From assembly GCA_036872755.1 (NCBI GenBank), contig JAVHNS010000014.1, positions 806,001 to 870,000 on the forward strand: DNA of 64,000 nt, given 5' to 3'. Source of the DNA: Orbilia blumenaviensis (taxonomy: Eukaryota; Ascomycota; Orbiliomycetes; Orbiliales; Orbiliaceae). The translations under genes were made by a program, and so were the position numbers. Shown here piece after piece: positions 22,795-34,478 of this stretch. Position 1 is the stretch's first letter; each line of letters starts with the position of its first letter. The notes below the pieces were generated by a model. That model worked only from the letters and a program-made list of their open reading frames with translations. It was not told where the DNA came from and did not search any database.

Positions 22795-24305
22795 ACTATA
22801 TATACCCCCCGACTGGTGCGAAACTGAAAAGTCGTTTTGTTTATTTTCCTCACATGGTTTTTGTTTATGAAGAATATCAATGAGAACGATCAAGTTTTTG
22901 TCCCCTTCACTTTGGTCGGCATGCGGGACATTGGTGACGAGTTTCATTGTCCTTTTGGTTTTTCGCATCCAGATGGTTTCCCCAACGTTTTTGCATTCAT
23001 ATTTTCATTTTCCTTTTCATCTCTTGCTACAACTCTCTGCAGCCGAAATTTTGCTGCCAGCGCCTTTGGTTTTTTACGTCTGTCCTGCACTGCTGTTTTA
23101 ACGATATCTTGGTGATTTTCCTCACTCCTGTCCTTGTCCCCACGATACACATCGCTGCTTTTTCCTCTCACTTACCTGGACATGCGAATAGTGCTACGAT
23201 AGGCTCTTCATTCCTTTTCTATTCGCTTCAGCCTTTTTTCATTTTTTTCTTTTCATTGGGTCTATACACTACAAGAAGGGTTTATAGATCTATAGCTAGA
23301 GATACTACACTTAGAAGATTAGAAGCATGCGAATGGTATCCTTTTCCTACATAACCAATTACGACGACTTGATCAACTCTAGTACCCAATGTCCAGAACG
23401 AGAACCACAATCAAAACAAAATCCAACATGCAAGCACACATTTAGAAATCCCCGATCAGCAAAAAAAAAAAGAGGCAATGGTAGCGAATTCCAACAGCAG
23501 CGGGTAGTTGGACATGTCGTCCAGCCGTTACACAAACCTCTCAGGCCCGAAACGAACATACAAGCAAGCCACCCTGCTTAATCGATAAAATCCGGATGGA
23601 GTGATTTATAACTATCACTCCTTGTTTAGCTGGTTTTTGGTTAGTGAAAACAGATGGAAGGGTGGTGGTGTGTTTGTGACTATGCCCTTTCCGCTCCGTT
23701 CCGGGAGCGGGGTATACCAGATGTTTTCGCCCAATCTTGAGCTCTCCCTTGCCAAATCTGTCCCCCGGACCACAGCTCGAGTTTATCCTTATGCTTTAAC
23801 GTTATGTGGCCCCTAGGGGTCGATTTTCTGGGAAAGAGGAGGGGGGGCTGGCCACCGGGTGCTTGGGATTGTGAAGGGCCGTCGTGGTCGGTAAGCTCAG
23901 GCTTCGGGATTCGGAACATGGAGATATCCGGTGGGAGACGGCTTGCAAAACTTGAACGACGTATTACCACAAATGGAGAATTATGCTTAGTCAGGGATTT
24001 CGAGGACTTGCCAACACTAATCCCCAGGTTTAGGAGCCAGGATATTAATGCATGAGATTGTGCAAGGTTTAAATTCACAAAAGTGTGAAGAATCAGCGAT
24101 TCAGGGGAGCGGTCTTGAGATCAATTACTGAGATTCTCATTCGTATACCATAGCATCGATAGTACTCGATACCCAAGAGCATAACCATATACATACAGCT
24201 AGTACATCATCCACGGGTTCCGCGGACTTACAAACAGCGCGAGTTCTACACTTTAACTATTAATACTAAAAACCCCTCCGATTGAATCAGCTAGATCAAC
24301 ATTCA
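22795..24305. other. Intergenic, no gene seen
   Basis: This is the tail-to-tail spacer between the ceramide synthase gene and the first F-box-like gene. The T-rich hydrophobic ORFs near 22840-23360 have no domain marks and look like 3' UTR composition. Confidence 0.6.
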
Positions 24306-25160
24306 TTATATCTCGACGAAGAGCTGATAAATTCCATCCTTCCTTGAGCTCGGCAGCCGTCCCTTCCGATTTAGATCCCACAACATATCTACGCCAACCT
24401 GAACGAAATCCACAACCCTAGCCTTCCTATAAACCGAAAACTTGATTAACTTCTCCTGCCAGGTAAGAACCCTAGGATCCGACAACCTATGGTGCCAGGT
24501 ACAGCAAGAACAAGGAAGAATGCCCGTTGGGTTGAAAAGGACGAAGAAAGGGCACAGCGGCTCCCGTTTCACCACTGTGACGGGCTTGTTGAGCACTATA
24601 TCTCCTGAAGCGGTGACGTTAGTTCTAGGAGGCTGTTTGATGATAAATTCTCGAGCCGGGAAGATCAGATCATCTAGCAACGGGCTGTTTGTTATATCCC
24701 TCCCATTATCTATATCCGGTATATCTCGTTTGCCGTCTTTGCGAGTCTGTAGGGCCTTCCCTCTGGAAACAAGATAGAAATAGGTATATAGAGTGCCGTG
24801 AGCGCATTTCGTTTTGACATACCAGTTTCTCCGGCCGCTGTCGAGGAGTAGAGAGAGACCGGAGAAGCCGGTTCTTCTTTCAGGTTCCACCAGTCTTCGG
24901 GGGCCTTGGATACACTGGTTTGAGAGGAGAAGCATAGCCCAGTATTTGAATGCCTCTGCAGCGGCCATCTGAGCTTCGAGGTCGAGGTAAGAGAGAATTT
25001 CGAGCTGGAGCTCGCCAGGGAGTGAGAGGAGTTTTTCCATATTAGGCCCTGACGGGCTACTTCGTAGGGGCTGCTTTACGAGATCAGACCCTAATTTCTT
25101 TTGGCATTTTTCTTTATATTTGCGCAAGTAGTATCTGCCACTCTTTTTTACTTTCTCCAT
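24306..25160 (-). CDS. F-box-like protein, tandem paralog 1
   Basis: Single exon, 284 residues, ATG at 25160. A basic N-terminus (Lys/Arg-rich, residues 1-30) precedes an F-box pattern at about 45-90, LPGELQLEILSYLDLEAQ followed by EAFKYWAMLLLS, the Skp1-binding signature of SCF ubiquitin ligases. Past it come SLLLDSG and the motif DITNSPLLDD near residue 160, shared in position and form with the two paralogs downstream. The C-terminal half is otherwise divergent and includes a Cys-rich patch, PCSCCTW. No LRR, WD or Kelch substrate module is visible. F-box identity is inferred from the hydrophobic pattern; the substrate is unknown. Confidence 0.75.
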   Translation of the reverse strand: MEKVKKSGRYYLRKYKEKCQKKLGSDLVKQPLRSSPSGPNMEKLLSLPGELQLEILSYLDLEAQMAAAEAFKYWAMLLLSNQCIQGPRRLVEPERRTGFSGLSLLLDSGRRNWYVKTKCAHGTLYTYFYLVSRGKALQTRKDGKRDIPDIDNGRDITNSPLLDDLIFPAREFIIKQPPRTNVTASGDIVLNKPVTVVKREPLCPFFVLFNPTGILPCSCCTWHHRLSDPRVLTWQEKLIKFSVYRKARVVDFVQVGVDMLWDLNRKGRLPSSRKDGIYQLFVEI

Positions 25161-26581
25161 TTTTCCGATTTCTTTCTTTCCCTCAATAGAGTCTCCGGTT
25201 TAATTTTGAACGGTCAAAGTGTTTTTAAAATGGAGTCTTGAGGTCTCGCGATGCTATATATACAACAGACACGTAAGTCGTTGAATATTCTTTGGCAAGG
25301 ACTCAGAACTAAGGCGGACGATACGTAAATTCGTGTATCTGGGAGAAAGCTCCAAATTAATATTCAGAGTTATAACGAGTGAATGCTGAATCGATTATGC
25401 TGCGTGCCATGAGATAAAATCCACGAGATCTCGGTGGAGGTGGAAGACATTGACAAAACGGCATCGTTGAATATTTCCCCCTTCTGTTATATATTTTTGT
25501 GCGTCGATCACCCCGTAGTATTTTTATCGCGGGGTTTTCAAATACTCGGTTCTATTATTATAAACTCGCAGTTCCCGTAGCTGCGATAGCTCGAAAGCTA
25601 GCGCGTGGCATGGCCAACACGTTTTTCTTTGTAGCGTTGTTCGAACGTTCTTCGAGGCTGCATTTTATGTATGTACGCAGGCCATAGCCGTTATGCATTT
25701 ACGTTTTTTGATGGGAAGGTGAAAGTTTTCACGTTCCGTTAGACTGAAGAAGGCATAGTTTGATCTCTTAAGTCAGTTGAGTCGATTCTCGATAGCTATA
25801 TTGTATATATATATATACTCTCCACAAGGCCGGCAGTGTCAGAGCTTCGAAGAAGGTAAGTTCCGAGAGTTTCTGGATTGAAACCTAATTGCTCTATAGA
25901 TAGATATATTAGATATTACTATTATATGCCCATTGATATACAGTTACTTATATGGACCAAGTATCCAAAGATTTTAATTTTGCATCGTGGAATAAAATTA
26001 TTATAAAGTGTAAAGGTATATTACGTTAACAGAAGGTACTAGGGTTCTTATCGTAACTGTAGTACCTAGGTAAGCATATATTTTGGGGCCCCAGAGTATC
26101 TCTCGTTTATGTTTTAACGAATGGTGGTCTTTAATCGTAAAGAAGCAGCGAGGGCGGTATATTTTTAAGTGGTATATAAGAGCTTAAGGGAGCGCTGGTT
26201 TTATCAAGTTTAAGCTCTTCTGATCGGCAAATAGATACTTGGATATATAGGAAGGCTAGCGCAAAGTGGGCTAGTCTGGTGGGTAACTACTTACATAGTA
26301 GGTACCTAGGCACATAAGTCGTAAGGAAGCGGAGAGGGAGAGCGCTCATGTAATTAAAGCCGGAAGTCTCTAAGGTAGGTTGGCTGGAAAGAGGAGAAAA
26401 GTTCGTATAGAGGAAAGGAATTGGGGAGCAGCTAGTGGCTCTTACTAATAAGAAAGAAAGAAAAAAGAGTTAGAATAAGAATAATAAGAAGTAGAAGGAG
26501 CAGAAAAAAAGGAGTAGGGAAGTAGCAGAGACAGCAGAAGCAGCAGAAGTAACAGAAGAAAGAGTAGAAGCAGAGCTAGCT
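25161..26581. other. Spacer between F-box-like paralogs
   Basis: No gene is seen. A short (TA)n lies at about 25805-25818. A purine-rich tract lies at about 26450-26580 immediately after the next gene's stop, with GAAA and AGCAG repeats. Confidence 0.5.
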
Positions 26582-27682
26582 TCAGTTTTGGCAAATGCAG
26601 TCCCAGTGGTGTTCTCCGAATCCGTTTTCCTGGGTTTGGAGAGAAGGGAGTAAAGTGTAGCAGCCGTGGTAATATTGGTTACTCCAGGTAAGAAACCTAA
26701 CTTCCAAGTCGTAATGGAATCGGTTTTGGATATGAGACGGCAGTTCTTGTTGGGGGTTTCTGACATTCTCCTCAACCATTTGCTTCGCCATCTCCATTGT
26801 CTCCCTGATGGTTTTCCCGACAACGTCCTCGTCTTTGAGCTCAAAAGCCCACATAGCCGGCGCTCCCGGAAAATTGACTAGAATGTACAACTGTCTGCCG
26901 ACAGTTCTTCGGAGGAGTTCCTCCGGGTCGGTTTCCTCGAGGTCGTTGATGAAAGCCTCCTCGTCCTCGGCATTTTCCTCTTTTCCTTTTTCCTCGCTTT
27001 CCTCGCTTTCCTCATTTTCCCCTTCCCCTTCCCCTTCGTCTTCTTCTTCACCTTCTTCCTCTTCCTCTTCATAATCAGAATCGTTAGCTGAGTCGTAATC
27101 CTCAGCACCACCCTCCTCTCCATCTAGCCTCTGGGCCAATCCCTCGCCGCACAACTCTAGCCTGCGCCTTTCCTCGTACCCTGTTGGCATGTATGCGAGA
27201 GCCAACTCGTCAAGATACGGGCATGCGGAGACGTCCCAAACCCCGACAGGGGAAATCATGTACTCTTCGTCCATGACCACAGGAACTGGATGCTCGTATA
27301 CGTCATAGATCTCGACATCCCCGTCTTGGAGATTATTTCGCCCGGCATCGTCAAGAAAGTATTTGGTAATGACGCCATCCTTAACTCTGGCTTTAAAGAA
27401 AGCCCCAGCCGCCATATTGAGAAGCCGGTGGTTGTGGTATACTTTGCTTTCTCCTGGGAACCAAAACTCAGAGTATCTGGTTCGCCGAAGGCTCAACGAG
27501 CTCACCAACAAATATCCCCAGTATTGAGATGTTGGGAGAGCCCCAAGGACTTGGTCGTGGAACCCAAGACGCCTGAGAAACGAGAACTGGACATGGGCCG
27601 GTAAGTCCAATATGTTGACACCACTCTGAAGAGTGCTAGGTTTGTCGTTTGCATCCATGGTGGAGGGGCTCTGTTGGTCCAT
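26582..27682 (-). CDS. F-box-like protein with acidic insert, tandem paralog 2
   Basis: Open frame of 366 residues with ATG at 27682. The F-box-like segment is at about 26-70, starting LDLPAHVQFSFLRRLGFHDQ. It continues with RLLNMAAGAFFKARVKDG, a segment equivalent to the LLNCG...VKDG of paralog 3, and the shared motif DVSACPYLDE. A run of Glu/Asp residues at about 190-255 is unique to this copy and is the main length difference. After it, RETMEMAKQMVEE matches DEIMERAKQAVED of paralog 3. The last 40 residues, from about RFLTW onward, have no counterpart in paralog 3, so a short unrecognised intron or frame change near 26700 is possible. The role as an SCF adaptor is inferred. Confidence 0.7.
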   Translation of the reverse strand: MDQQSPSTMDANDKPSTLQSGVNILDLPAHVQFSFLRRLGFHDQVLGALPTSQYWGYLLVSSLSLRRTRYSEFWFPGESKVYHNHRLLNMAAGAFFKARVKDGVITKYFLDDAGRNNLQDGDVEIYDVYEHPVPVVMDEEYMISPVGVWDVSACPYLDELALAYMPTGYEERRRLELCGEGLAQRLDGEEGGAEDYDSANDSDYEEEEEEGEEEDEGEGEGENEESEESEEKGKEENAEDEEAFINDLEETDPEELLRRTVGRQLYILVNFPGAPAMWAFELKDEDVVGKTIRETMEMAKQMVEENVRNPQQELPSHIQNRFHYDLEVRFLTWSNQYYHGCYTLLPSLQTQENGFGEHHWDCICQN

Positions 27683-28449
27683 TTTTACTAGCTGATTCTT
27701 GGAAAGAGCTTCAAGAGAGATTTCTATGCTGACGTTAACTTATAAAACCACATACCACCAAGTTTATATCACTAATTACATATATAGAAGTCTAGGAAAG
27801 ATGAGAATCTTCGGGGATCTAGGTGAACTTACAATAGCCGGTTGAAGTTTCTTCTGGGCTGTCGCAGATGGTTCCAGAGTCGTGCAGGCACAGGTAATCC
27901 AAAGATATGGATTTATAGCTTTCGCAATCAAGTAATATCAGGGCAATTGAAGATAAGAGATAAGTTTCAAGCTGGGCTTGCTTAGAGGAGAGGACACGAA
28001 GTTTTTCTGGGGAAAATAATTCAAGGAGCAGTATGTTTAAGGGTGAAGTTCGTGATCCTACAAAGAACAGTTGGGACTGCAGAAAACACTCTATGAACGC
28101 GGATTTGGGACTGCTTTTTTCCTACGCAATCTGAGGGCTTGAACGTCAGAGTGGGCCCAGCCCTATACAGGAGATCGCAACTATTCTTGCCTTTGTGTAA
28201 CCGTCGATACAACGCTTCGGTGCGCCGACGCACTTACATAAGCAAATGATGGAACGTATATAACGGCACTATACGAAAAGTCCACATAAATGGCGCTTTA
28301 CCAGTTCCCTAATAAGAGCGTCTTAAGCACTTCTCGGGAAAAGCCTAAAGTCTAGACCTTAAAGTTTGGGCCCGAGGTCTTTAGCGCTGTCCTCACTTTT
28401 GATTGGATCACTAAATCCAACAACTAGTATATTCTGTAAACTAGCTAAG
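27683..28449. other. Spacer between F-box-like paralogs
   Basis: About 770 bp between paralogs 2 and 3 with no gene-like frame. It must contain the promoter of paralog 2 and the 3' end of paralog 3. Confidence 0.55.
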
Positions 28450-29229
28450 TTAATACATCTTCACCAACTGTGGCTGATGTATTTGAATTAGATACATGCC
28501 CCTGCAAGCCTCCAAATCGATTTCTTCATCTTCGACTGCTTGCTTTGCCCTTTCCATTATCTCATCAACAACCTCTCTCACCGACATCTCTCCTGTGCCA
28601 ATATCTACCCTTTCATCTATACAGGGAGCTTGTACTGTCCCGGCCTCAATATCATCCGGAACAAATACTATAAATCCGACTTGAAAATACGCCTCCTGGT
28701 CATCCAGGTTATACATCCCGGCGAGCAGGTTTTCTTCCAAAAGTGATGTCGGCTTTAGGTTATATGAGCTATATGGGAAAGGCTTTGCACAAGCCTCATC
28801 CATAAACGGTGAATCAGTGACATCAAAGTACCCTTCACGCCCCGTACTCTCACAGTCTTCCGTGAATAACCATATAAAGTCCATGGGTCTTAACAATGGA
28901 AACGACATTTCGATAGGTGAATGGTATATTCGGAGGATAGCGCCGTCTTTTACCAAAATCTTGATGGTGTATTCTCCACAGTTTAGGAGAGTGTGTAGGC
29001 CGATGTATTGGGGATAGCTATCTAAACGGACCGGGTATCGAGATTTCGAGAATTGTTTGGTATCGAGGAGAAGAGATTGCCAACGTCGGAAAGCTTTGCA
29101 AACGTTGATTTGGTCGTGGATAGAGAGACTCGAGAGAATCTTGGCCTGGAGTTCATTTGGAAGGCTGAAGACGTGACACTTTGAGTTGTTGGAAGCCTTC
29201 CGGGAGGGCACTTTGCTCTGTTTTTTCAT
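28450..29229 (-). CDS. F-box-like protein, tandem paralog 3
   Basis: Single exon, 259 residues, ATG at 29229. A basic leader of about 20 residues precedes an F-box pattern, LPNELQAKILSSLSIHDQ, then CKAFRRWQSLLLDTKQF, at about 22-65. LHTLLNCGEYTIKILVKDG follows, then the shared motif DVTDSPFMDE near residue 140, and a helical C-terminus, VREVVDEIMERAKQAVED. It is the cleanest of the three copies and defines the shared architecture: F-box, LL-x-x-G block, D-[VI]-[TS]-x-x-P-x-x-D-[DE] motif, amphipathic tail. Likely an SCF substrate adaptor of a lineage-expanded fungal family; target unknown. Confidence 0.77.
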   Translation of the reverse strand: MKKQSKVPSRKASNNSKCHVFSLPNELQAKILSSLSIHDQINVCKAFRRWQSLLLDTKQFSKSRYPVRLDSYPQYIGLHTLLNCGEYTIKILVKDGAILRIYHSPIEMSFPLLRPMDFIWLFTEDCESTGREGYFDVTDSPFMDEACAKPFPYSSYNLKPTSLLEENLLAGMYNLDDQEAYFQVGFIVFVPDDIEAGTVQAPCIDERVDIGTGEMSVREVVDEIMERAKQAVEDEEIDLEACRGMYLIQIHQPQLVKMY

Positions 29230-31653
29230 CCTGGTGATATAAATCTAGATCGAGAATGAGCTTGGAAGTTTGTATTTAGAAAGGTTTTCGGACAGAACCC
29301 CGCGCGTTTTCAGACTTACCTTGTCATTTATTTCATTTAAGAAAGTGTTTCTCGATGGAGATATTTACGTATGTAAACACCTCGGTGATCAGATGTTGGA
29401 GCCACGGCGCCACGGCATGGCATAAAACAGCCTCAGGGAACTAGGCAGTCCCAGAACGGCACCACACATTTTTCCTGTTGCATTTACCTACCATAAAATC
29501 TAACGTGCTTGAGGATCGTCGCGCGCAGTTTTTAGTCTGTTAGGAGCCTAATACTAGATAATACTACATGGAGTAGTTAACAGGTACTTAGTATGTATAC
29601 GAAAGCTCTTACAACTAGCGGGGTGTCATATCTAAAGCAGTGTCTGGACGTATTTCAAGAATTTTTAACGGTTACACGAAAATAATAACTCTACACATTG
29701 ATTAAACGGGATTGAGCGAGCGCTATCACCAGTCTATGGCTGTTCAGTGCTTAACTAGGCTTCCCCCCGATTTGAGGTGTAGTATTTATCGACTTCTACG
29801 TAGTCTAGGTTACACTAAGCTGGGCGCTTCCCATCGTGTAACTTGAGCTCCGTTCCCTGCACAGCAGACCAATCCACTACCTGTTAGTCTGCAGGCACCC
29901 CAATTAGAGCTTCAGCTGTGGTGCTGGAGCCACAGGGCTGCTGGAGAGGTCCGAGGTCAAAGTTTCGATCGAAGGGAGATTGGGGGATTCGTTCAAGAGT
30001 TCCCCAGCTGTTTCAGTCAATGGCGCTTATTAAAAGGTTTCACAGGGAGAAAAAGCAGCCTGTTACCGGACCGTGAGGATGTGATATCCTGTTCGGCACC
30101 AAGCCTTCGGTAGGTATGTGCCGGCATCGAACTCACTATCCAGGTTTTTGAATCCAGCCCAAGGATACGACGGGTAACCCCACCTCACCGCGATTAAAAA
30201 AGGCCATTAGGGAGTTTTTGTAACCAAATTTCGATATTCCATAAAGCGCGCGGCTCCTTAGTTTAGGACATGATCAAAATTGACTTTGACTTCACAACTT
30301 GTATCAGTGAATAGTGACTTGAGAAGCGAGGAGACTTGGAGGGAGGTAAAGACGAATTGGGGGTTACACGTACGATACGACTTTTAGAAAGAACTCAAAA
30401 TAGGGCCTGGAAATTCGTATCTAGTCCCACCGCGAACCTCTGGGGGGCAGACTGTCCACCTTCATGCTGCGATCCCTCAACTGGTATAGTATTCTTGAGG
30501 GTTCCGTTCCGAGTATCGATCCCCAGCTACGTCGAAATTTCCAGGTTTTAGTAATAGGCGCAGGGGTAGTCAGAAGCATTTCTTGGAACCCGCCTCTGGA
30601 CGGAGAGTCGGCACTTCAACGGGCTTCTTCAAGGGTGCCATAGGCTACAATAAGATGCCCTATTGCAGATAGCACGGGAGACTGGGAGTAGATGGGCTAG
30701 GGTCGGATCCGGAGCCGTAGGGAATGGCCAATGATGTTCGCGAACCTATGGAGCATCGATAGAGCCAAGGGATGCATTTATATATGTTGGCGGGTTGCAG
30801 ATTGTGAAAACCCTTTGAGGCTATGAAAGCCTGCCGTCTGGCATAGCTGAGATTGTTGCATGTTGCTTGGTGTTTCCGAGGAAGTTGAGGGGGATTATGC
30901 CAAATTCTGGAATTGATTGCAAGGCGTGAGTAAGAAAGAAAGAAAGAAAGAAGATAGCCAGGGAGGTTACGTGCCATCAATTAAGCAGTTTTCAGGGAGT
31001 CTCGGAAGGAGAGCCGATATACCTAAGTGCACCTGTCTATCGATAACATTCTGTAACCAACACCAAAATTGCCAACAAAGTGTTGGATATTGTATCTTTC
31101 CTAATCCATCAATATTTCCCGATACAGGAAAGATCAAGCGACTTGTCGACGTCTTTAATCGAAATCAAGTGACGTTTCACAGCCTGCTTCCCCGCTCCTA
31201 TGCAGCTGCAGCCTAACTTTAGAGATATAAGATGTTTGGAAATATAGATTTTTGATATAAAGAGTACCCGAGTTCCCGACGGCCGCTTTGACAATGCTGT
31301 GAGATTCCTTAATTTGAAACCCCACTTATAGCTTAGCACCTTGTTTCTAGAATTGACGTTTACAGATGAGAATCGGATGTTATTCCAGATTGTGAAAATT
31401 TTTTTAAAAAAGAAGCTCTGGTTTTAATAGTCCATGCTCTATATGTATAATGATCAATAGTATATACAGACGAAAAAAAAAGTCCTCCAAAACGCCTCTC
31501 GACGAATCAGCAAAAGCTACCCAAAAAGAGGATATCAAGTCCCCAAGAAAAGAAAAAAAAGATTGTATAATAAAAGTAAAAATTCTTCATCCCATGCATT
31601 CAAGTTAATATGAACAAATCTCAACTCTGAAACTTTTCGTTATATTCAAAAAT
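29230..31653. other. 2.4-kb intergenic stretch
   Basis: No confident gene. A box-B-like tRNA fragment lies at 30123-30133 (minus strand) and a (GAAA)n run at about 30931-30953. Other ORFs are short and lack family signals. Confidence 0.55.
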
Positions 31654-32943
31654 TTACGCTTGAGCAGCACCATCCTTATTCTTGCACTCCTTGGCAGATT
31701 GCCTGGAGCGTCCATTAGGACGGTTTCCAGCATTTCCACGAGTACGCCCGGTTTGACGTCCAGTTTGACGTCCATTTCCACGGTTGTTACCACGGTTGTT
31801 ACCACGGTTCCCTCGTCCATTTCCGCGACCTCCACGGCCGTTACCATTGCCGCCATTTCCAGCACCAGTAGTAGCGGTAGGACGAGCAGCTCTATTGCAA
31901 GTAGTAGTTGTGGGCGAGGGAGTGATAGTCTCGGTGACAGTCTCGATAGGGGCTTCAACAGGAGGCTCAGTCCTAGTAGGTGCTTCAGTCTCAGTAGGTT
32001 CGGGTGCAGTCTCTCCACCGTCGGTAGGCGTTGGCTGTTCAGTTGGCTCGGGGTCACCGCCACCGACGCCATCAGGGATGGTGGCAGTGGCAGTCGGTGC
32101 TGGAATTGTGGGCGCCGGGATAGTCTGAAAACCTTCGGTAGGGAATGGAGCAAAGGTTGGGATATTGCTATTGATTGGAGCTGCGGCCGCGGTTGTCGAT
32201 ACGGTTGATTCTGTTGATGTCGGTTGTGCGGTTTGAACAGGGTCTTCTGGTTCATTGCCGCCAGCCGCACCTTCGGCGAAAGTGAAAGATTGGAGCGCAT
32301 CAGAGGTATCGCAGGCAATCTGATCAAGACGAGCGCCAGAAGATGTAAAGCAGGTGCCAGCTTCGTTTAAGGGTTGGAAGGAAACGGGGCCAGCTGTAAC
32401 CTCTGTGAAGGAAAACAATTGGGAGTTGGTAACAGTGCCTTCACCAGCTGCGCGGCCACCACAAGAGAAAATATTGACTTGATCTCCCGCTCTTCGACGT
32501 GGGTCGTAGTTAAGGCAACCTTGGGTCTATTTCAAACCATTATATTAGTATAAACCCGAAAATATTATGAATACTTGCAAGTATCAACTTACCAAAGCAC
32601 TGACTACCAACATTGTTCCCTCCTGGTCATTATGTTTTCCGGCTGTAATGATATCCCACTTCTGGCCAGCGCTTCCATCGCAATCTTGAACCTGAACTGG
32701 CAAAAGATTTGCTCTGAAGTCACCCGATAGAGGGTCGACGAACAGGCACTTTCCATCACCGGTCTTAATCTCAACGCTGGAGAAGGCGCGGGTAGCAGTA
32801 TCGTCTCGTTGGTGGGCTTCCCGGGTGGCTTCTTCGTTTAACTCATCAACTACACGACGGAGAACGGGGAAGTGCTGGGGGAAGGCGGACGTGAGAGTGG
32901 CACCAGTGGTAAGGGCAAGGAGATAAAGCGTCTTGGAATGCAT
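31654..32943 (-). CDS. Secreted ricin-B-like beta-trefoil lectin with Thr/Pro linker and RG/RGN-rich tail
   Basis: Two exons, 32593-32943 and 31654-32526, with a GTAAGT donor and a 66-nt intron; 407 residues. A signal peptide covers about residues 1-20, cleaved after LTSA, and a dibasic RR at 29-30 suits a propeptide. A beta-trefoil lectin-type domain follows at about 53-205, with GKCLFVD, the QxW-type motif QKWDI at 94-98, QGCLNYDP and CFTSSGARLDQIACDTSDA. A Pro/Thr-rich linker (about 215-325), probably O-glycosylated, leads to a tail of Gly, Arg and Asn with repeats such as RGNNRGNNRGN and GRQTGRQTGR. The repeats are visible as 12-bp tandem copies in the DNA. Arg-rich Gly repeats are usual in RNA-binding nuclear proteins and odd on an exported protein. 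It may bind cell-wall polymers or host glycans; this is inference. Confidence 0.9.
31752..31812. repeat. 12-bp coding tandem repeats in lectin tail
   Basis: The plus-strand units GTTTGACGTCCA (twice) and CGGTTGTTACCA (twice, plus a partial third) encode the GRQT and RGNN repeats on the minus strand. They keep frame, so copy number can change without frameshift. Confidence 0.85.
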
Positions 32944-34478
32944 TTTTGATATAAAATCTTAGTGGTTATCTTATCAAAAGACGATTACACAACGTAAATT
33001 TCTTGAGCGTTAGAATGTTCAAAACCCGAATGAACTCAGAAAGAAGGGATCCAGTCCAGTAAGCAATTCGAAGATTACTTTTTTTGTTTTAAAAATGAAC
33101 GTGGGAAATAAATGAAAGTAAAAACCTCACAGAGGCTAGAAAAGAAAGTAAACTTTGAAAAGTTTGTATTGCGGGGACCGATTGACCTGATCGTGAGGAG
33201 AGAAAACGGGACGAAGTGGGCGGGAAGTTTGTAGATTTTATAGCGTTAAACATATCTCGAAATGCTAGCCTTAATCTATAACGTTAATTCGCCAGATATT
33301 ACCCTGCCTAATTCGCAGACCGGGATTCCGGTATCTCCTTTCTCAAATTCCGATAAGTTCTGGGATCGCTTGCTATTGGGATATTCGAGACCCGCTCAGC
33401 TGCCCCTTGCGCTAAGTTCCTGGGTGCAGGTTGAGTCGAATCGACAGGCCCAACGAATAGGCGAGGCCGTTGCATGCTGTCAAATGTTTTGATCGGGGCC
33501 TTGTGGTACCTAACGGATGTGATACGGGCGGTCAGGGCTCAGGGCCCAATAGGAGCTTAGGCGCAAACAATTCGTTTTCGCGGGTTTTCCAGGGCAGCTT
33601 GTATAGTTGACGTTTGTCCCGTTTCACAGGGCAAGCTTTTCAAGCAGGGACTGTTTCAAGGATACACCTCTCGGTAATCAGAGCTTGGGCTTCCCGCCCA
33701 GAGCACAAGTTTCAACAGGTTTCAGGGCCACCAGCTGACGAATTGTTCTCCTTACACAAAGTTCTTCATGGCCAGGTGCGTCACTATACAGAACCGAAAA
33801 ATTCGAAAAGACGATTTTTTTTTAGGGTGCTATCATCTACGGAATCGGAGGCTATGTCTACAGTCCGCAGCAAAGACATCGGCAAACACTTATATATGCA
33901 GGAACCAACTAAAGAGGCTGAGGAAGAGGCGGTGGTATTATGACTGACATGCGCCATAGGCCAAGATAACCGATATCCGTTTGGCGTTTCAACTGTGGCA
34001 CTTTCTTCCGTGGGCTGGCGGAAACATCACGGGTTTCATAGCTCTTCGGGAACTGTATCGCACAAGGAAAGTCGATACGAATCTGGGCGTCTACTCGGCC
34101 GATTAGGTAGCACGACAGGCCAGTGCTATAGGGATTGCTTGAGAATACATACTCCCATTTACAAATACATAGTCGATAAGTACCTCATTTTATATCGAGT
34201 TCGACCAATCAATTAATGTTTTTGAGCCCCGCTTTTCACGATATCGGGCTTCAATACCATGATCCTCGATAATATTGCTAACCGATTTTGTAAATTTGAT
34301 TACGAAGGGAAGCATATTATACGCCTGTTAAGGTCTTGTCTTTATTATCTTCCAGCTCTCGAGCCTCCCAAATTTACATGTGCCCCGCAGTATCCGCTAT
34401 TGGTAATTACAGACTCCATGCATGTATAAATCAGCTATTAAGCGCATAGCTCCGGTGCTAATATGCAGAATACCTCGT
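32944..34478. other. Intergenic, no confident gene
   Basis: Lectin promoter side and MFS 3' side. A plus-strand ORF at 33614-33943 has mixed composition but no recognisable domain or conserved splice context, so it is not called. Confidence 0.5.
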
